DNA from: an uncultured Mycolicibacterium sp.
Lineage (GTDB): Bacteria > Actinomycetota > Actinomycetes > Mycobacteriales > Mycobacteriaceae
Direction: 5' to 3'
NCBI RefSeq assembly: GCF_937941905.1
Contig: NZ_CALDGS010000027.1
Location: 1-19,276, forward strand
Length of the DNA: 19,276 nt
Shown here: positions 6,656 to 17,100 of the stretch, piece after piece
How the letters are laid out: every line of letters begins with the position of its first letter
Numbering within the stretch: the stretch's first letter is position 1
Notes under the pieces: model-generated
Told to the model about the DNA's origin: nothing
The model's input: only the letters and a program-made list of their open reading frames with translations
Databases searched by the model: none
Made by a program: the position numbers and the translations under genes

Positions 6656-6662
6656 GGGCGTC

Positions 6663-6719
6663 GTGACGTATCGCAGGTCACTGGCCGCCGGGGCCGGCGG
6701 CCGAGGTGTGCCGGAGTGA
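6663..6719 (+). CDS. 18-codon leaderless upstream ORF coupled to the MerR gene
   Basis: GTG 6663 to TGA 6717-6719 encodes MTYRRSLAAGAGGRGVPE. It begins exactly where the TACAGT promoter should start transcription, and its stop overlaps the MerR start as GTGA, the layout of coupled genes. Short leaderless upstream ORFs are known to be common in mycobacteria. The peptide has no recognisable motif or Cys/Trp run that would suggest classical attenuation, so its likely job is to deliver ribosomes to the MerR start, which lacks its own Shine-Dalgarno sequence. The bases GTGAC (6663-6667) and GTCAC (6677-6681) form a 9-nt-spaced inverted repeat inside it, possibly an autoregulatory site. Confidence 0.45.
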   Translation: MTYRRSLAAGAGGRGVPE

Positions 6720-7303
6720 CCGAGTTCCGGCTCGAGGATCTCGCGCGGCTGTCGGGAGTCAGTGCGCGCAACATCCGCGCGTACCGGGAGCGCGGCCTGC
6801 TCGACCCGCCCCGGCGCCGGGGCCGGGCGGCCTTCTACGACGAACGTCACCTCACCCAGCTGCAGACCATCGACCGGCTGCTGCGCCGGGGGTTCACCTC
6901 GGCGCACATCGCCGAGTTCTTCGCCGCCGCCCGCGCGGGCCGCGACCTGGTCGAGGTCCTCGACCTCGGGCCGATCGCGGCCGGGGTCGGCGGATCCGGG
7001 CCGGCCACCCCGCTGGACATCGACCCGAACGGACCCGAGGCGATCCGGTTGGAGCGGGCCGGCCTGGCCGCCCGGACCGTCGACGGCGTGGTGCTGCTCG
7101 ACGCGGCGCTGGCCGAGCAGGTGTGCCGGGCCGACGACCAGACCGCCTGCCTGCGGGTGGTGCTGACCGCCGTCGAGGCGGCCGCCGCCGCGGTCGACGA
7201 GCTGATCACGACCGTGGACGCCGCCGCCCGAGCGGCCGACCTGGAGCCGACGACCGTCCGGGCCCTGGCCGCCCGGATGCTGACCCGGCGGCTGCGCGGC
7301 TGA
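6716..7303 (+). CDS. MerR-family transcriptional regulator
   Basis: The 195-residue protein has an N-terminal MerR winged helix-turn-helix (about 4-72): FRLEDLARLSGVSARNIRAY, RERGLLDPPRRRGRAAFYDE, then LTQLQTIDRLLRRGFTSAHI. The C-terminal part (73-195) is Ala/Val-rich, probably helical for dimerisation or ligand sensing, and has only two cysteines (C137 and C145), with no obvious metal-binding loop. The effector is unknown; an organic ligand is more likely than a metal. GTG 6716 is chosen because MTEFRLEDLARLSG is the normal family beginning, and it overlaps the short upstream ORF's stop. The in-frame ATG at 6593 would lie upstream of the promoter-like box. It could regulate the divergent MFS gene, itself, or fas downstream; divergence favours the transporter. 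Confidence 0.85.
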   Translation: MTEFRLEDLARLSGVSARNIRAYRERGLLDPPRRRGRAAFYDERHLTQLQTIDRLLRRGFTSAHIAEFFAAARAGRDLVEVLDLGPIAAGVGGSGPATPLDIDPNGPEAIRLERAGLAARTVDGVVLLDAALAEQVCRADDQTACLRVVLTAVEAAAAAVDELITTVDAAARAADLEPTTVRALAARMLTRRLRG

Positions 7304-7420
7304 ACACCGACAGCTACACCCGGCCGACGGCGGTCCCGAGCGGCCGTCGCCGGGCCTCGCCGGTCGGGTTCTGCGGGGCCGCCGGGCGCTCCGCCGGACG
7401 GGGCGCGGGGGCGGGTGGGC

Positions 7421-7438
7421 CCGGACCGGCCGGTCCGG
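7421..7438. repeat. 18-bp perfect palindrome in GC-rich intergenic DNA
   Basis: CCGGACCGGCCGGTCCGG reads identically on both strands, 118 bp after the MerR stop. It could be a weak hairpin terminator for merR, though it has no loop or T-tract. CCGG-type words are abundant here, so chance is a real possibility. Confidence 0.35.
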
Positions 7439-7627
7439 ACGGGCCGGCCGGGGCGGCGCGCCGGCGCCCGGCCCGGGCGCATTCCGCTTCCCGGTCAGCA
7501 CAACTCGGGGCGCCACCGGGCGTCGCTCGGGGCCGGGGCGGCGGGCTCCGGCCGCGAACACCACCCGGCCGCGGCGCGCCGGCAGCGGTCGGCGGGGGCC
7601 GTGCGGTCCGCCAGCGGGAACCGCTAC

Positions 7628-7666
7628 CTTACCGATCGGTAAGAAAAAACCTTACTCATTAGTAAG
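7628..7666. promoter_or_regulatory. two tandem TetR-type operators, CTTAC-N6-GTAAG
   Basis: CTTACCGATCGGTAAG (7628-7643) is a perfect 16-bp palindrome. CTTACTCATTAGTAAG (7651-7666) has the same arms with a non-palindromic CATT centre. The sites are 23 bp apart, roughly two helical turns, which would place two dimers on nearly the same face. The half-site resembles operators of TetR-family repressors of lipid genes. TACCTT (7625-7630) on the plus strand and TAAGGT on the minus strand fit TAnnnT and overlap the arms. No TetR gene lies in the window, so the binder is unknown. The sites are more than 500 bp from the fas start. Confidence 0.7.
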
Positions 7667-7858
7667 TCTTTTCGGCAAACTTTTTGTGGTGCGAATTGCG
7701 GCCGCGGCCGGCGGCTTGCGTCGCGTTGGGCGGCTGCCCGAGCGGGCCGCGCCGCCGCCGTCGGGCCGGGTTTGCCACGGAATTCTCAGGTAACGATTTG
7801 ATAACAATCATGCTGTGATCTGCGCAATTTCCCCTACTCGACCGTAACCACCCGCCAA

Positions 7859-7874
7859 CAGGACGTTTGTCCTG
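7859..7874. promoter_or_regulatory. inverted repeat CAGGAC-GTTT-GTCCTG
   Basis: Perfect 6-bp arms around GTTT, extendable with one mismatch to about 9 bp. It sits between the AT-rich stretch and the 7958 operator in the fas upstream region. It could be an RNA hairpin in a long leader or a protein site. Confidence 0.35.
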
Positions 7875-7957
7875 CTGCCCACGGGGCGCTCCTGCCGGCG
7901 GTGTGATCCAGCCGTGGGGTTACCCATTCGTAGAACCCGCCAGTAACCATTTCCGCC

Positions 7958-7978
7958 TAAGAAACGGCTCGTTTCTTA
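7958..7978. promoter_or_regulatory. 21-bp perfect spaced inverted repeat upstream of fas, candidate FasR-type operator
   Basis: The arms TAAGAAACG and CGTTTCTTA flank GCT with no mismatch, in AT-richer DNA 210 bp before the fas GTG. In M. tuberculosis the TetR-family activator FasR is known to bind inverted repeats in the fas promoter in an acyl-CoA-sensitive way. I cannot recall that operator precisely enough to claim identity. Position and symmetry make this the best candidate here. Confidence 0.55.
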
Positions 7979-8076
7979 TGAGACTCTTAGTAGGGCCGAC
8001 GTGGCCCGGCGGGGCCGCCGACCGGCCGAGGACGAGGCCGGTCCGGCCGGGGCGCCGTCACCACGCGGCCCACAAG

Positions 8077-8092
8077 GATTCGACGACGAATC
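8077..8092 (+). promoter_or_regulatory. small hairpin in the fas leader
   Basis: GATTCG-ACGA-CGAATC forms a 6-bp stem with a 4-nt loop, about 80 nt before the ribosome-binding site. The role, if any, is unknown. Confidence 0.3.
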
Positions 8093-8188
8093 GACACCGG
8101 CTGAGGACAGCACGCGGACGCGGTTGGCATCAGCCGCCGACGAGCGACGCGATAGAGCCGAGAGCAGCACCTGAGGAGAAAGCAAGAA

Positions 8189-11100
8189 GTGACGATCTTC
8201 GAGCACGACCGGGTTTCGACCTGGGATGAGGGAAACGGACCCGCCGACTCCGCTCAGGCCCTGGTCGATCGCCTGACCGCCGGCGAGCCGTATGCCGTCG
8301 CTTTCGGTGGGCAGGGCAGCGTCTGGCTGGAGACGCTCGAGGAACTGGTCTCCTCGGCCGGGATCGAGCCCGAACTGGCCACCCTGATCGGTGAGGCCGA
8401 GATGCTGCTCGAGCCGGTGGCCCGCGAGCTCGTCGTGGCCCGGCCGATCGGCTTCGAGCCGCTGCGCTGGGCCCGGGCCCTGGCCGCCGAGGAGCAGGTG
8501 CCGAGCACCAAGCAGCTCATCTCCGCCGCCGTCAGCGTGCCCGGCGTGCTGCTGACCCAGATCGCCGCCATGCGGGCCCTGGCCCGGCAGGGCATGGACC
8601 TGGTGGCCCACCCGCCGGTGGCGGTGGCCGGGCACTCCCAGGGCGTGCTCGCCGTCGAGGCGCTGGCCGCCCGCGGCGCCAAGGACGTGCAGCTGCTCGC
8701 CCTGGCACAGCTGATCGGCGCGGCCGGCACCCTGGTGGCCCGCCGCCGCGGCATCACCGTCTCCGGCGACCGGCCGCCGATGGTGTCGGTCAGCAACGTC
8801 GACCCCGAGCGCATCTACGACCTGCTCGAGGAGTTCTCCAAGGACGTGCGCACCGTGCTGCCCCCGGTGCTGTCCATCCGCAACGGCCGCCGCTCGGTCG
8901 TCATCACCGGCACCCCCGAGCAGCTCGGCCGCTTCGAGCTGTACTGCAAGCAGATCTCGGAGAAGGAAGAGGAGGAGCGCAAGAACAAGCTGCGCGGCGG
9001 CGCGGTGTTCGCCCCGGTCTTCGACCCGGTGCAGGTCGAGGTCGGCTTCCACACCCCGCGGCTCTCGGAGGGCATCGACATCGTCGCCCGGTGGGCCGAG
9101 GCCGTCGGCCTCGACGTCGAGCTGGCCCGGGAGATGACCGAGGCCATCCTGGTGCGCCAGGTGGACTGGGTCGAGCAGGTCACCGAGCTGACCGAGGCCG
9201 GCGCCAAGTGGATCCTCGACCTGGGCCCGCAGGACATACTCACCCGGCTCACCGCGCCGGTGATCCGCGGCATGGGCGTGGGCATCGTGCCCGCGGCGAC
9301 CCGCGGCGGCCAGCGCAACCTGTTCACCGTCGGCGCCGCCCCCGAGGTCGCGCCGCCGTGGTCGAGCTACGCCCCCGACGTCATCAAGCTGCCCGACGGT
9401 TCGGTCAAGCTGGAGACCAAGTTCACCCGGCTCACCGGCCGGTCGCCCATCCTGCTGGCGGGCATGACCCCGACCACCGTGGACGCCAAGATCGTCGCCG
9501 CGGCCGCCAACGCCGGCCACTGGGCCGAGCTGGCCGGCGGCGGGCAGGTCACCGAGGAGATCTTCAACCGGCGCATCGAGGAGCTCAAGACGCTGCTCGA
9601 GCCGGGCCGGGCGATCCAGTTCAACTCGCTGTTCCTGGACCCCTACCTGTGGAAGCTGCAGCTGGGCGGCAAGCGTCTGGTGCAGCGCGCCCGTCAGGCC
9701 GGCGCCCCGATCGACGGCGTGGTCGTCACCGCCGGCGTGCCGGAGCTGGAGGAGGCCGTCGAGCTCATCAAGGAGCTCAACGACGTCGGCATCGCCCACG
9801 TGGCGTTCAAGCCCGGCACCGTCGAGCAGATCCGCGCGGTGATCCGGATCGCCGCCGAGGTCCCGACCGTGCCGATCATCGCCCACATCGAGGGCGGCCG
9901 CGCCGGTGGCCACCACAGCTGGGAGGACCTCGACGACCTGCTGCTGACCACCTACTCCGAACTGCGCTCGCAGTCCAACCTGGTGATCTGCGTCGGCGGC
10001 GGCATCGGCACCCCGGAGCGGGCCGCCGAGTACCTGGCCGGCCGCTGGGCCGAGCGGCACGGCTTCCCGCTGATGCCGGTCGACGGCGTGCTGGTCGGCA
10101 CCGCCGCGATGGCCACCAAGGAGGCCACCACCAGCCCGCAGGTCAAGAAGCTGCTGGTGGAGACCACCGGCACCGACCAGTGGGTGGGTGCGGGCAAGGC
10201 CGTCAACGGGATGGCCTCCGGCCGCAGCCAGCTCGGCGCCGACATCCACGAGATCGACAACTCCGCCTCCCGCTGCGGCCGGCTGCTCGACGAGGTCGCC
10301 GGCGACGAGGAGGCGGTGCGGGCCCGTCGCGACGAGATCATCGCCGCGATGGCCAAGACCGCCAAGCCGTACTTCGGCGACGTCGGCGAGATGACCTACC
10401 TGCAGTGGCTGCGCCGCTACGTGGAACTGGCCATCGGCGACGGCAACAGCACCGCCGACACCAAGCGTCCGGACTCGCCGTGGCTGGACATCACCTGGCG
10501 CGACCGCTTCGAGCGGATGCTCAAGCGCGCCGAGGCCCGGCTGCACCCGAAGGACTCCGGTCGCATCGAGACCCTGTTCGACGACGCGGCGCTGCTGGAG
10601 GATCCGGACGCCGCGATCGCGGCGCTGCTGGACCGCTACCCGGACGCCGAGACCGTGCAGCTGCACCCGGCCGACGTGCCGTGGTTCATCGAGCTGTGCA
10701 AGACCCCGGGCAAGCCGGTCAACTTCGTGCCGGTGATCGACAAGGACGTCCGGCGCTGGTGGCGCAGCGACTCGCTGTGGCAGGCCCACGACGCCCGCTA
10801 CGACGCCGACCAGGTCTGCATCATCCCGGGCATCGCGGCCGTCGCCGGCATCACCCGGGTCGACGAGCCGGTCGGTGAGCTACTGGACCGCTTCGAGCAG
10901 GCCGCCGTCGACGAGGTGGTGGCCGCCGGCCGCGAGCCGCGTGAGGTGGCCGCGCGCCGCCGGGTGCGCGGCGACGTGGGCGGCCCGCTCGGCGTGCTGC
11001 TCGACGCGCCCGACGTGCTGTGGGCCGGCCGCACCACGGTGAACCCGGTGCACCGCATCGCCGCCCCGGGCGAGTGGCAGGTGCACGAGGAAACCACCGC

Positions 11101-14100
11101 CACCCACGCCTCCACCGGCGCCCGGCTGGAGGTCGCCGACGCCGGGCACGTGGTGCTCAACGTCCCGATCTCGGGCACCTGGATCGCGATCCGGTTCACC
11201 CTGACCGACGCGGTGCGCACCGGTGGCGCCCCGGTGGTCACCACCGAGGACGCCGCCGCCGCCATGCGCGCGGTGCTGGCCATCGCCGCCGGCGTGGACG
11301 GGCCGGAGGCCCTGCCGGAGGTCGTCGACGGCAGCGTGACCGTCACCGTGGGCTGGCAGCCCGAGCTGGTCGCCGACCACACCGGCGTCACCGCCACCTT
11401 CGGCGCCCCGCTGGCGCCGACCACCGCCACGGTGCCCGACGCGCTGGTCGGCCGCTGCTGGCCGGCCGTGTTCGCCGCGATCGGGTCGGCCGTCACCGAC
11501 ACCGGGTTCCCGGTCGTCGAGGGCCTGCTGAACCTGGTGCACCTCGACCACGCCGTGCACCTGCGCGCCCCGCTGCCGCGGGAGGCCGCCGAGCTGTCGG
11601 TCACCGCGACGGCCGGCGAGGCGGTCGACACCGAGGTGGGCCGCGTGGTGCCGGTGTCGGTGACCGTGCGCGGCACCGGCGCCGACGCCGACAAGGTCTA
11701 CGCCACGCTCGAGGAGCGGTTCGCCATCCGTGGTCGCACCGGCTCGGCCGAGCTGACCGATCCGCTGCGCGCCGGCGGCGCGGTGAGCGCCGACGCCCAG
11801 GACACCCCGCGCCGGCGCCGCCGCGACGTCAAGGTCAACGCACCGATCGACATGCGGCCGTTCGCCGTGGTCTCCGGCGACCACAACCCGATCCACACCG
11901 ACCGGGCCGCCGCGCTGCTGGCCGGGCTGGAGTCCAACATCGTGCACGGGATGTGGCTGTCGGCCGCGGCCCAGCACGTGGTCACCGCCACCGACGGCCG
12001 TGCCGTGCCGCCGGCCCGCCTGGTCGGCTGGACCGCCCGGTTCCTGGGCATGGTGCTGCCCGGCGACGAGATCGACTTCCGCGTCGACCGGGTCGGCATC
12101 GACCACGGCGCCGAGGTGGTCGAGGTCGCCGCGCGCGTCGGCGGTGAGCTGGTGATGTCTGCGACGGCCCGGCTGGCCCCGCCCAAGACCGTCTACGCCT
12201 TCCCCGGTCAGGGCATCCAGCACAAGGGCATGGGCATGGAGGTCCGGGCCCGGTCCAAGGCCGCCCGCGAGGTGTGGGACTCCGCCGACAAGTTCACCCG
12301 CGAGACGCTGGGCTTCTCGGTGCTGCACGTGGTGCGCGACAACCCGACCAGCCTGGTCGCCAACGGCGTGCACTACCACCACCCGGACGGCGTGCTGTAC
12401 CTGACCCAGTTCACCCAGGTCGCGATGGCCACGGTGGCCGCCGCCCAGGTCGCCGAGATGAAGGAGAAGGGCGCCTTCGTCGAGGACGCCATCGCCTGCG
12501 GCCACTCGGTCGGCGAGTACACCGCGCTGGCCTGCGTCTCCGGCGTCTACGAGCTCGAGGCGCTGCTGGAGGTGGTGTTCCACCGCGGCAGCAAGATGCA
12601 CGACATCGTGCCGCGCGACGAGCAGGGCCGGTCCAACTACCGGCTGGCCGCGATCCGGCCCAGCCAGATCGGCCTGGACGACGCCGAGGTCAAGGACTTC
12701 GTCGCCGGGATCGCCGAGCAGACCGGCGAGTTCCTGCAGATCGTCAACTACAACCTGCGCGGCTCGCAGTACGCAGTGGCCGGCACGGTGCGCGGCCTGG
12801 AGGCCCTCGAGGAGGAGATCGAACGGCGCCGCGCCATCACCGGCGGCAAGCGGTCGTTCATCCTGGTGCCCGGCATCGACGTGCCGTTCCACTCGTCGGT
12901 GCTGCGGGCCGGTGTGGACGACTTCCGCCGCAGCCTGGAGCGCGTCATGCCGCGCGACAAGGATCCGGAGCTGATCGTCGGCCGCTACATCCCGAACCTG
13001 GTGCCGCGGCCGTTCAGCCTGGACCGCGACTTCATCCAGGAGATCCGCGACCTGGTTCCGGCCACCTCGCTGGACGAGGTGCTCGCCGACTACGACACCT
13101 GGCGCAACGAGCGGCCGCGCGAGCTGTGCCGCAAGATCGTCATCGAGCTGCTGGCCTGGCAGTTCGCCAGCCCGGTGCGCTGGATCGAGACGCAGGATCT
13201 GCTGTTCACCGAGGAGGAGGCCGGCGGTCTCGGGGTCGAGCGGTTCGTCGAGGTCGGTGTGAAGAACGCGCCGACGGTGGCGGGCCTGGCGGCCAACACC
13301 CTCAAGCTGCCGGAGTACTCGCACTCCAAGGTCGAGGTGCTCAACGCCGAGCGGGACGCGGCGGTGCTGTTCGCCACCGACACCGATCCCGAGCCGGAGC
13401 CCGAGGTCGACGAGGCGCCGGCCGCGGAGGCGGCCGCGGCGCCCGCGCCGGAGGCGGCCGCCGCTCCGGCGGCCCCGGCCGCGCCGGCCGCCGCCCCGGG
13501 GGCCCCGCGTCCGGACGACATCCCGTTCGACGCCGCGGACGCCACGCTGGCGCTGATCGCGCTGAGCGCGAAGATGCGGGTCGACCAGATCGAGCCGCTC
13601 GACTCCATCGAGTCGATCACCGACGGTGCGTCGTCGCGGCGCAACCAGCTGCTGGTGGACCTGGGTTCCGAGCTGAACCTCGGGGCCATCGACGGTGCCG
13701 CCGAGGCCGACCTGAACTCGCTGAAGTCGCAGGTCACCAAGCTGGCCCGGACCTACAAGCCGTTCGGTCCGGTGCTCACCGACGCGATCAACGACCAGCT
13801 GCGCACGGTGCTCGGGCCGTCCGGCAAGCGCCCCGGCTACATCGCCGAGCGGGTCAAGAAGGTCTGGGAGCTCGGTGACGGCTGGGCCAGCCACGTCACC
13901 GCCGAGGTCGCGCTGGGCACCCGCGAGGGCAGCAGCGTGCGCGGCGGCGCGCTGGGCGGCTTGGTCGACGGCCCGCTGTCCGACGCCGCCGCGGTGGACA
14001 AGGCCATCGACGCGGCGGTGGCGGCGGTCGGCGCGCGCAAGGGTGTCGCGGTGTCGATGCCGTCCTCCGGGGCGGCCGGCGGCGGCCTGGTCGACTCGGC

Positions 14101-17100
14101 CGCGCTCGGCGAGTTCGCCGAGCAGGTGACCGGCCCGGACGGTGTGCTGGCCAACGCGGCCCGGTTGGTGCTCAGGGAGCTCGGCCACCTCGATCTCGGG
14201 ACCACCCCGCCGGAGGCCGGCGACGCCGAGCTCATCGAGCTGGTCACCGCCGAACTGGGTTCGGACTGGCCGCGCCTGGTGGCGCCGGTGTTCGACGGCC
14301 GCAAGGCGGTGCTGCTCGACGACCGCTGGGCCAGCGCCCGCGAGGACCTGGTCAGGCTGTGGCTGGCCGACGAGGACGAGATCGACGCCGACTGGCCGCG
14401 GCTGGCCGAGCGGTTCGAGGGCGCCGGGCACGTGGTGGCCACCCAGGCCACCTGGTGGCAGGGCAAGGCCCTGGCCGCGGGCCGCAACGTCCACGCGTCG
14501 CTGTACGCGCGGATCGCCGCCGGCGCGGAGAACCCGGGCAAGGGCCGCTACAGCGACGAGGTCGCGGTGGTGACCGGCGCCTCCAAGGGCTCGATCGCCG
14601 CCTCGGTGGTGGCCAAGCTGCTCGACGGCGGCGCTACCGTCATCGCGACCACCTCGCGGCTGGACGACAACCGGCTGGAGTTCTACAAGCGGCTCTACCG
14701 CGACCACGCCCGCTTCGGCGCGGCGCTGTGGGTGGTGCCGGCCAACATGGCGTCCTACGCCGACATCGACGCGCTGGTCGAGTGGATCGGCAACGAGCAG
14801 TCCGAGAACCTCGGCCCGAAGTCGATCAAGGTCAAGGACGCCCAGACCCCGACGCTGCTGTTCCCGTTCGCCGCGCCGAAGGTGGCCGGCGACCTGTCGG
14901 AGGCCGGCTCCCGCGCAGAGATGGAGATGAAGGTGCTGCTGTGGGCCGTGGAGCGGCTCATCGCGGGCCTGTCCCGGATCGGCGCCGAGCGCGACATCGC
15001 CTCGCGGCTGCACGTGGTGCTGCCCGGCTCGCCCAACCGCGGCATGTTCGGCGGTGACGGCGCCTACGGCGAGGCCAAGTCCGCGCTGGACGCGGTGGTC
15101 AAGCGCTGGCACGCGGAGTCGACCTGGTCGCAGCGGGTCAGCCTGGCGCACGCGCTGATCGGCTGGACCAAGGGCACCGGCCTGATGGGGCACAACGACG
15201 TCATCGTCGACGCGGTCGAGGCCGCCGGGGTGAAGACCTTCACCACCGACGAGATGGCCGAGATGCTGCTGGAGCTGTGCGACGTCGACGCCAAGGTCGC
15301 CGCCGCCCGCGAGCCGATCGAGGCCGACCTCACCGGTGGGCTGGCCGATGTCGAGCTGGACATGGCCGCGCTGGCCGCCGAGGCCCGCGAGAAGCTCACC
15401 AAGCCGGCCGACGAGCAGGAGGCGCAGACCGGCACCATCGCCGCGCTGCCCAGCCCGCCGCGGCTGCCGCAGCCGGCCCCGGCGCCGGAGTGGGTGCCGC
15501 TCGACGTCGACCCGGCCGACCTGGTCGTGATCGTCGGCGGTGCCGAGCTCGGGCCGTACGGCTCGTCGCGCACCCGCTACGAGATGGAGGTCGAGAACGA
15601 GCTGTCGGCAGCCGGCGTGCTCGAGCTGGCCTGGACCACCGGCATGGTCAAGTGGGAGAACGAGCCCAAGCCGGGCTGGTACGACACCGCCACCGGTGAG
15701 CTAGTGCCGGAGGAGGAGATCGTCGAGCGCTACCACGACGCGGTGGTCGAGCGCTGCGGCATCCGCGAGTTCGTCGACGACGGCGCGATCGACCCGGACC
15801 ACGCCTCGCCGCTGCTGGTCAGCGTGTTCCTGGACAAGGACTTCACGTTCGTGGTGTCCAGCGAGGCCGACGCGCGGGCGTTCGTGCAGTTCGACCCGGA
15901 GCACACCGTCGCCCGGCCCATCCCGGGCACCGGTGACTGGGAGGTGACCCGCAAGGCGGGCACCGAGATCCGGGTGCCGCGCAAGACCAAGCTCTCGCGC
16001 ACGGTCGGCGCCCAGATCCCGACCGGGTTCGACCCGACCGTGTACGGCATCAGCCCGGACATGGCCAACTCGATCGACCGGGTGGCGCTGTGGAACATCG
16101 TCGCGACCGTCGACGCGTTCCTGTCCAGCGGTTTCACCCCGACCGAGCTGATGCGGTGGGTGCACCCGAGCCAGGTGGCCTCCACGCAGGGCACCGGCAT
16201 GGGCGGCATGACCTCGATGCAGACCATGTACCACGGCAACCTGCTGGGGCGGGCCAAGCCGAACGACATCCTGCAGGAGGTGCTGCCGAACGTGGTGGCC
16301 GCGCACGTCATGCAGTCCTACGTGGGCGGCTACGGCGCGATGATCCACCCGGTGGGCGCCTGCGCCACCGCGGCGGTGTCGGTCGAGGAGGGCGTCGACA
16401 AGATCCGGCTCGGCAAGGCCGATCTGGTGGTCGCCGGCGGCTTCGACGACCTGACCCTGGAGGCCATCATCGGCTTCGGTGACATGGCGGCCACCGCCGA
16501 CACCGAGATGATGCGGGCCAAGGGCATCAGCGACGGCAAGTTCTCCCGCGCCAACGACCGGCGCCGGGGCGGGTTCGTCGAGTCGCAGGGCGGCGGCACC
16601 ATCCTGCTGGCCCGTGGCGACCTGGCGCTGCGGATGGGCCTGCCGGTGCTGGCCGTGGTGGCCTACGCGCAGAGCTTCGCCGACGGCGTGCACACCTCGA
16701 TCCCGGCCCCGGGCCTGGGTGCGCTGGGTGCCGGCCGCGGTGGGCGCGAGTCGCAGCTGGCCCGCTCGCTGGCCCGGCTCGGCGTCGGCCCCGACGACAT
16801 CGCCGTGGTGAGCAAGCACGACACCTCGACGCTGGCCAACGACCCGAACGAGACCGAGCTGCACGAGCGGCTGGCCGCCGCGATGGGCCGGTCGGAGGGC
16901 GCGCCGATGTTCGTGGTGAGCCAGAAGAGCCTCACCGGCCACGCCAAGGGCGGCGCGGCGGTGTTCCAGATCATGGGCCTGTGCCAGATGCTGCGCGACG
17001 GGGTCGTGCCGCCGAACCGCAGCCTGGACTGCGTCGACGACGAGATGGCGCACTCGAAGCACTTCGTGTGGGTGCGTGAGACGCTGCGGCTGGGCGAGAA

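Larger units (their letters stand above)
7304..8188. other. 885-bp region without a convincing gene: regulatory and leader region of fas
   Basis: No reading frame on either strand looks like protein. The first 300 bp are extremely GC-rich, with an 18-bp perfect palindrome at 7421-7438. From 7625 composition becomes locally AT-rich, with operators at 7628-7666, runs of A and T to 7685, and GTTT (7770) followed after 14 nt by AGGTAA (7788), weakly SigF-like. AT-rich sequence continues around 7790-7840, and the 7958-7978 inverted repeat lies about 210 bp before fas. The last part carries a hairpin (8077-8092) and the fas ribosome-binding site GAGGAG at 8173-8178. I cannot fix the -10 of fas. M. 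tuberculosis has Rv2525c upstream of fas (recalled); no remnant of it is seen. Confidence 0.6.

Noticed and set aside
6425..7564. Upstream extension of the MFS reading frame to about 820 residues
   Set aside because: The extra residues are Arg/Pro/Gly-rich, run antisense through merR and precede a normal MFS start. The ATG ending at 6424 gives a standard 440-residue transporter.
7867..8229. A 120-residue frame before and overlapping the fas start, including an ATG at 7978
   Set aside because: Composition is Arg/Pro-rich without domains, it passes through the fas ribosome-binding site, and no ribosome-binding site precedes it. An upstream regulatory frame is possible but unsupported.
9091..10878. 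A long plus-strand frame overlapping fas out of frame
   Set aside because: Arg/Pro/Gly-rich with no recognisable domain; a frame shadow of fas.
13380..13522. Ala/Pro-rich repeat-like DNA in fas as a possible inserted element
   Set aside because: It is the expected flexible linker before the ACP domain, and a linker of this kind is also present in the M. tuberculosis protein as I recall it.
10880..15193. A 4.3-kb open frame on the minus strand, antisense to fas
   Set aside because: Its translation is Gly/Arg/Val/His/Gln-rich low complexity with no motifs, as expected opposite a GC-rich gene with strong third-position bias. The plus strand encodes unmistakable FAS-I domains.
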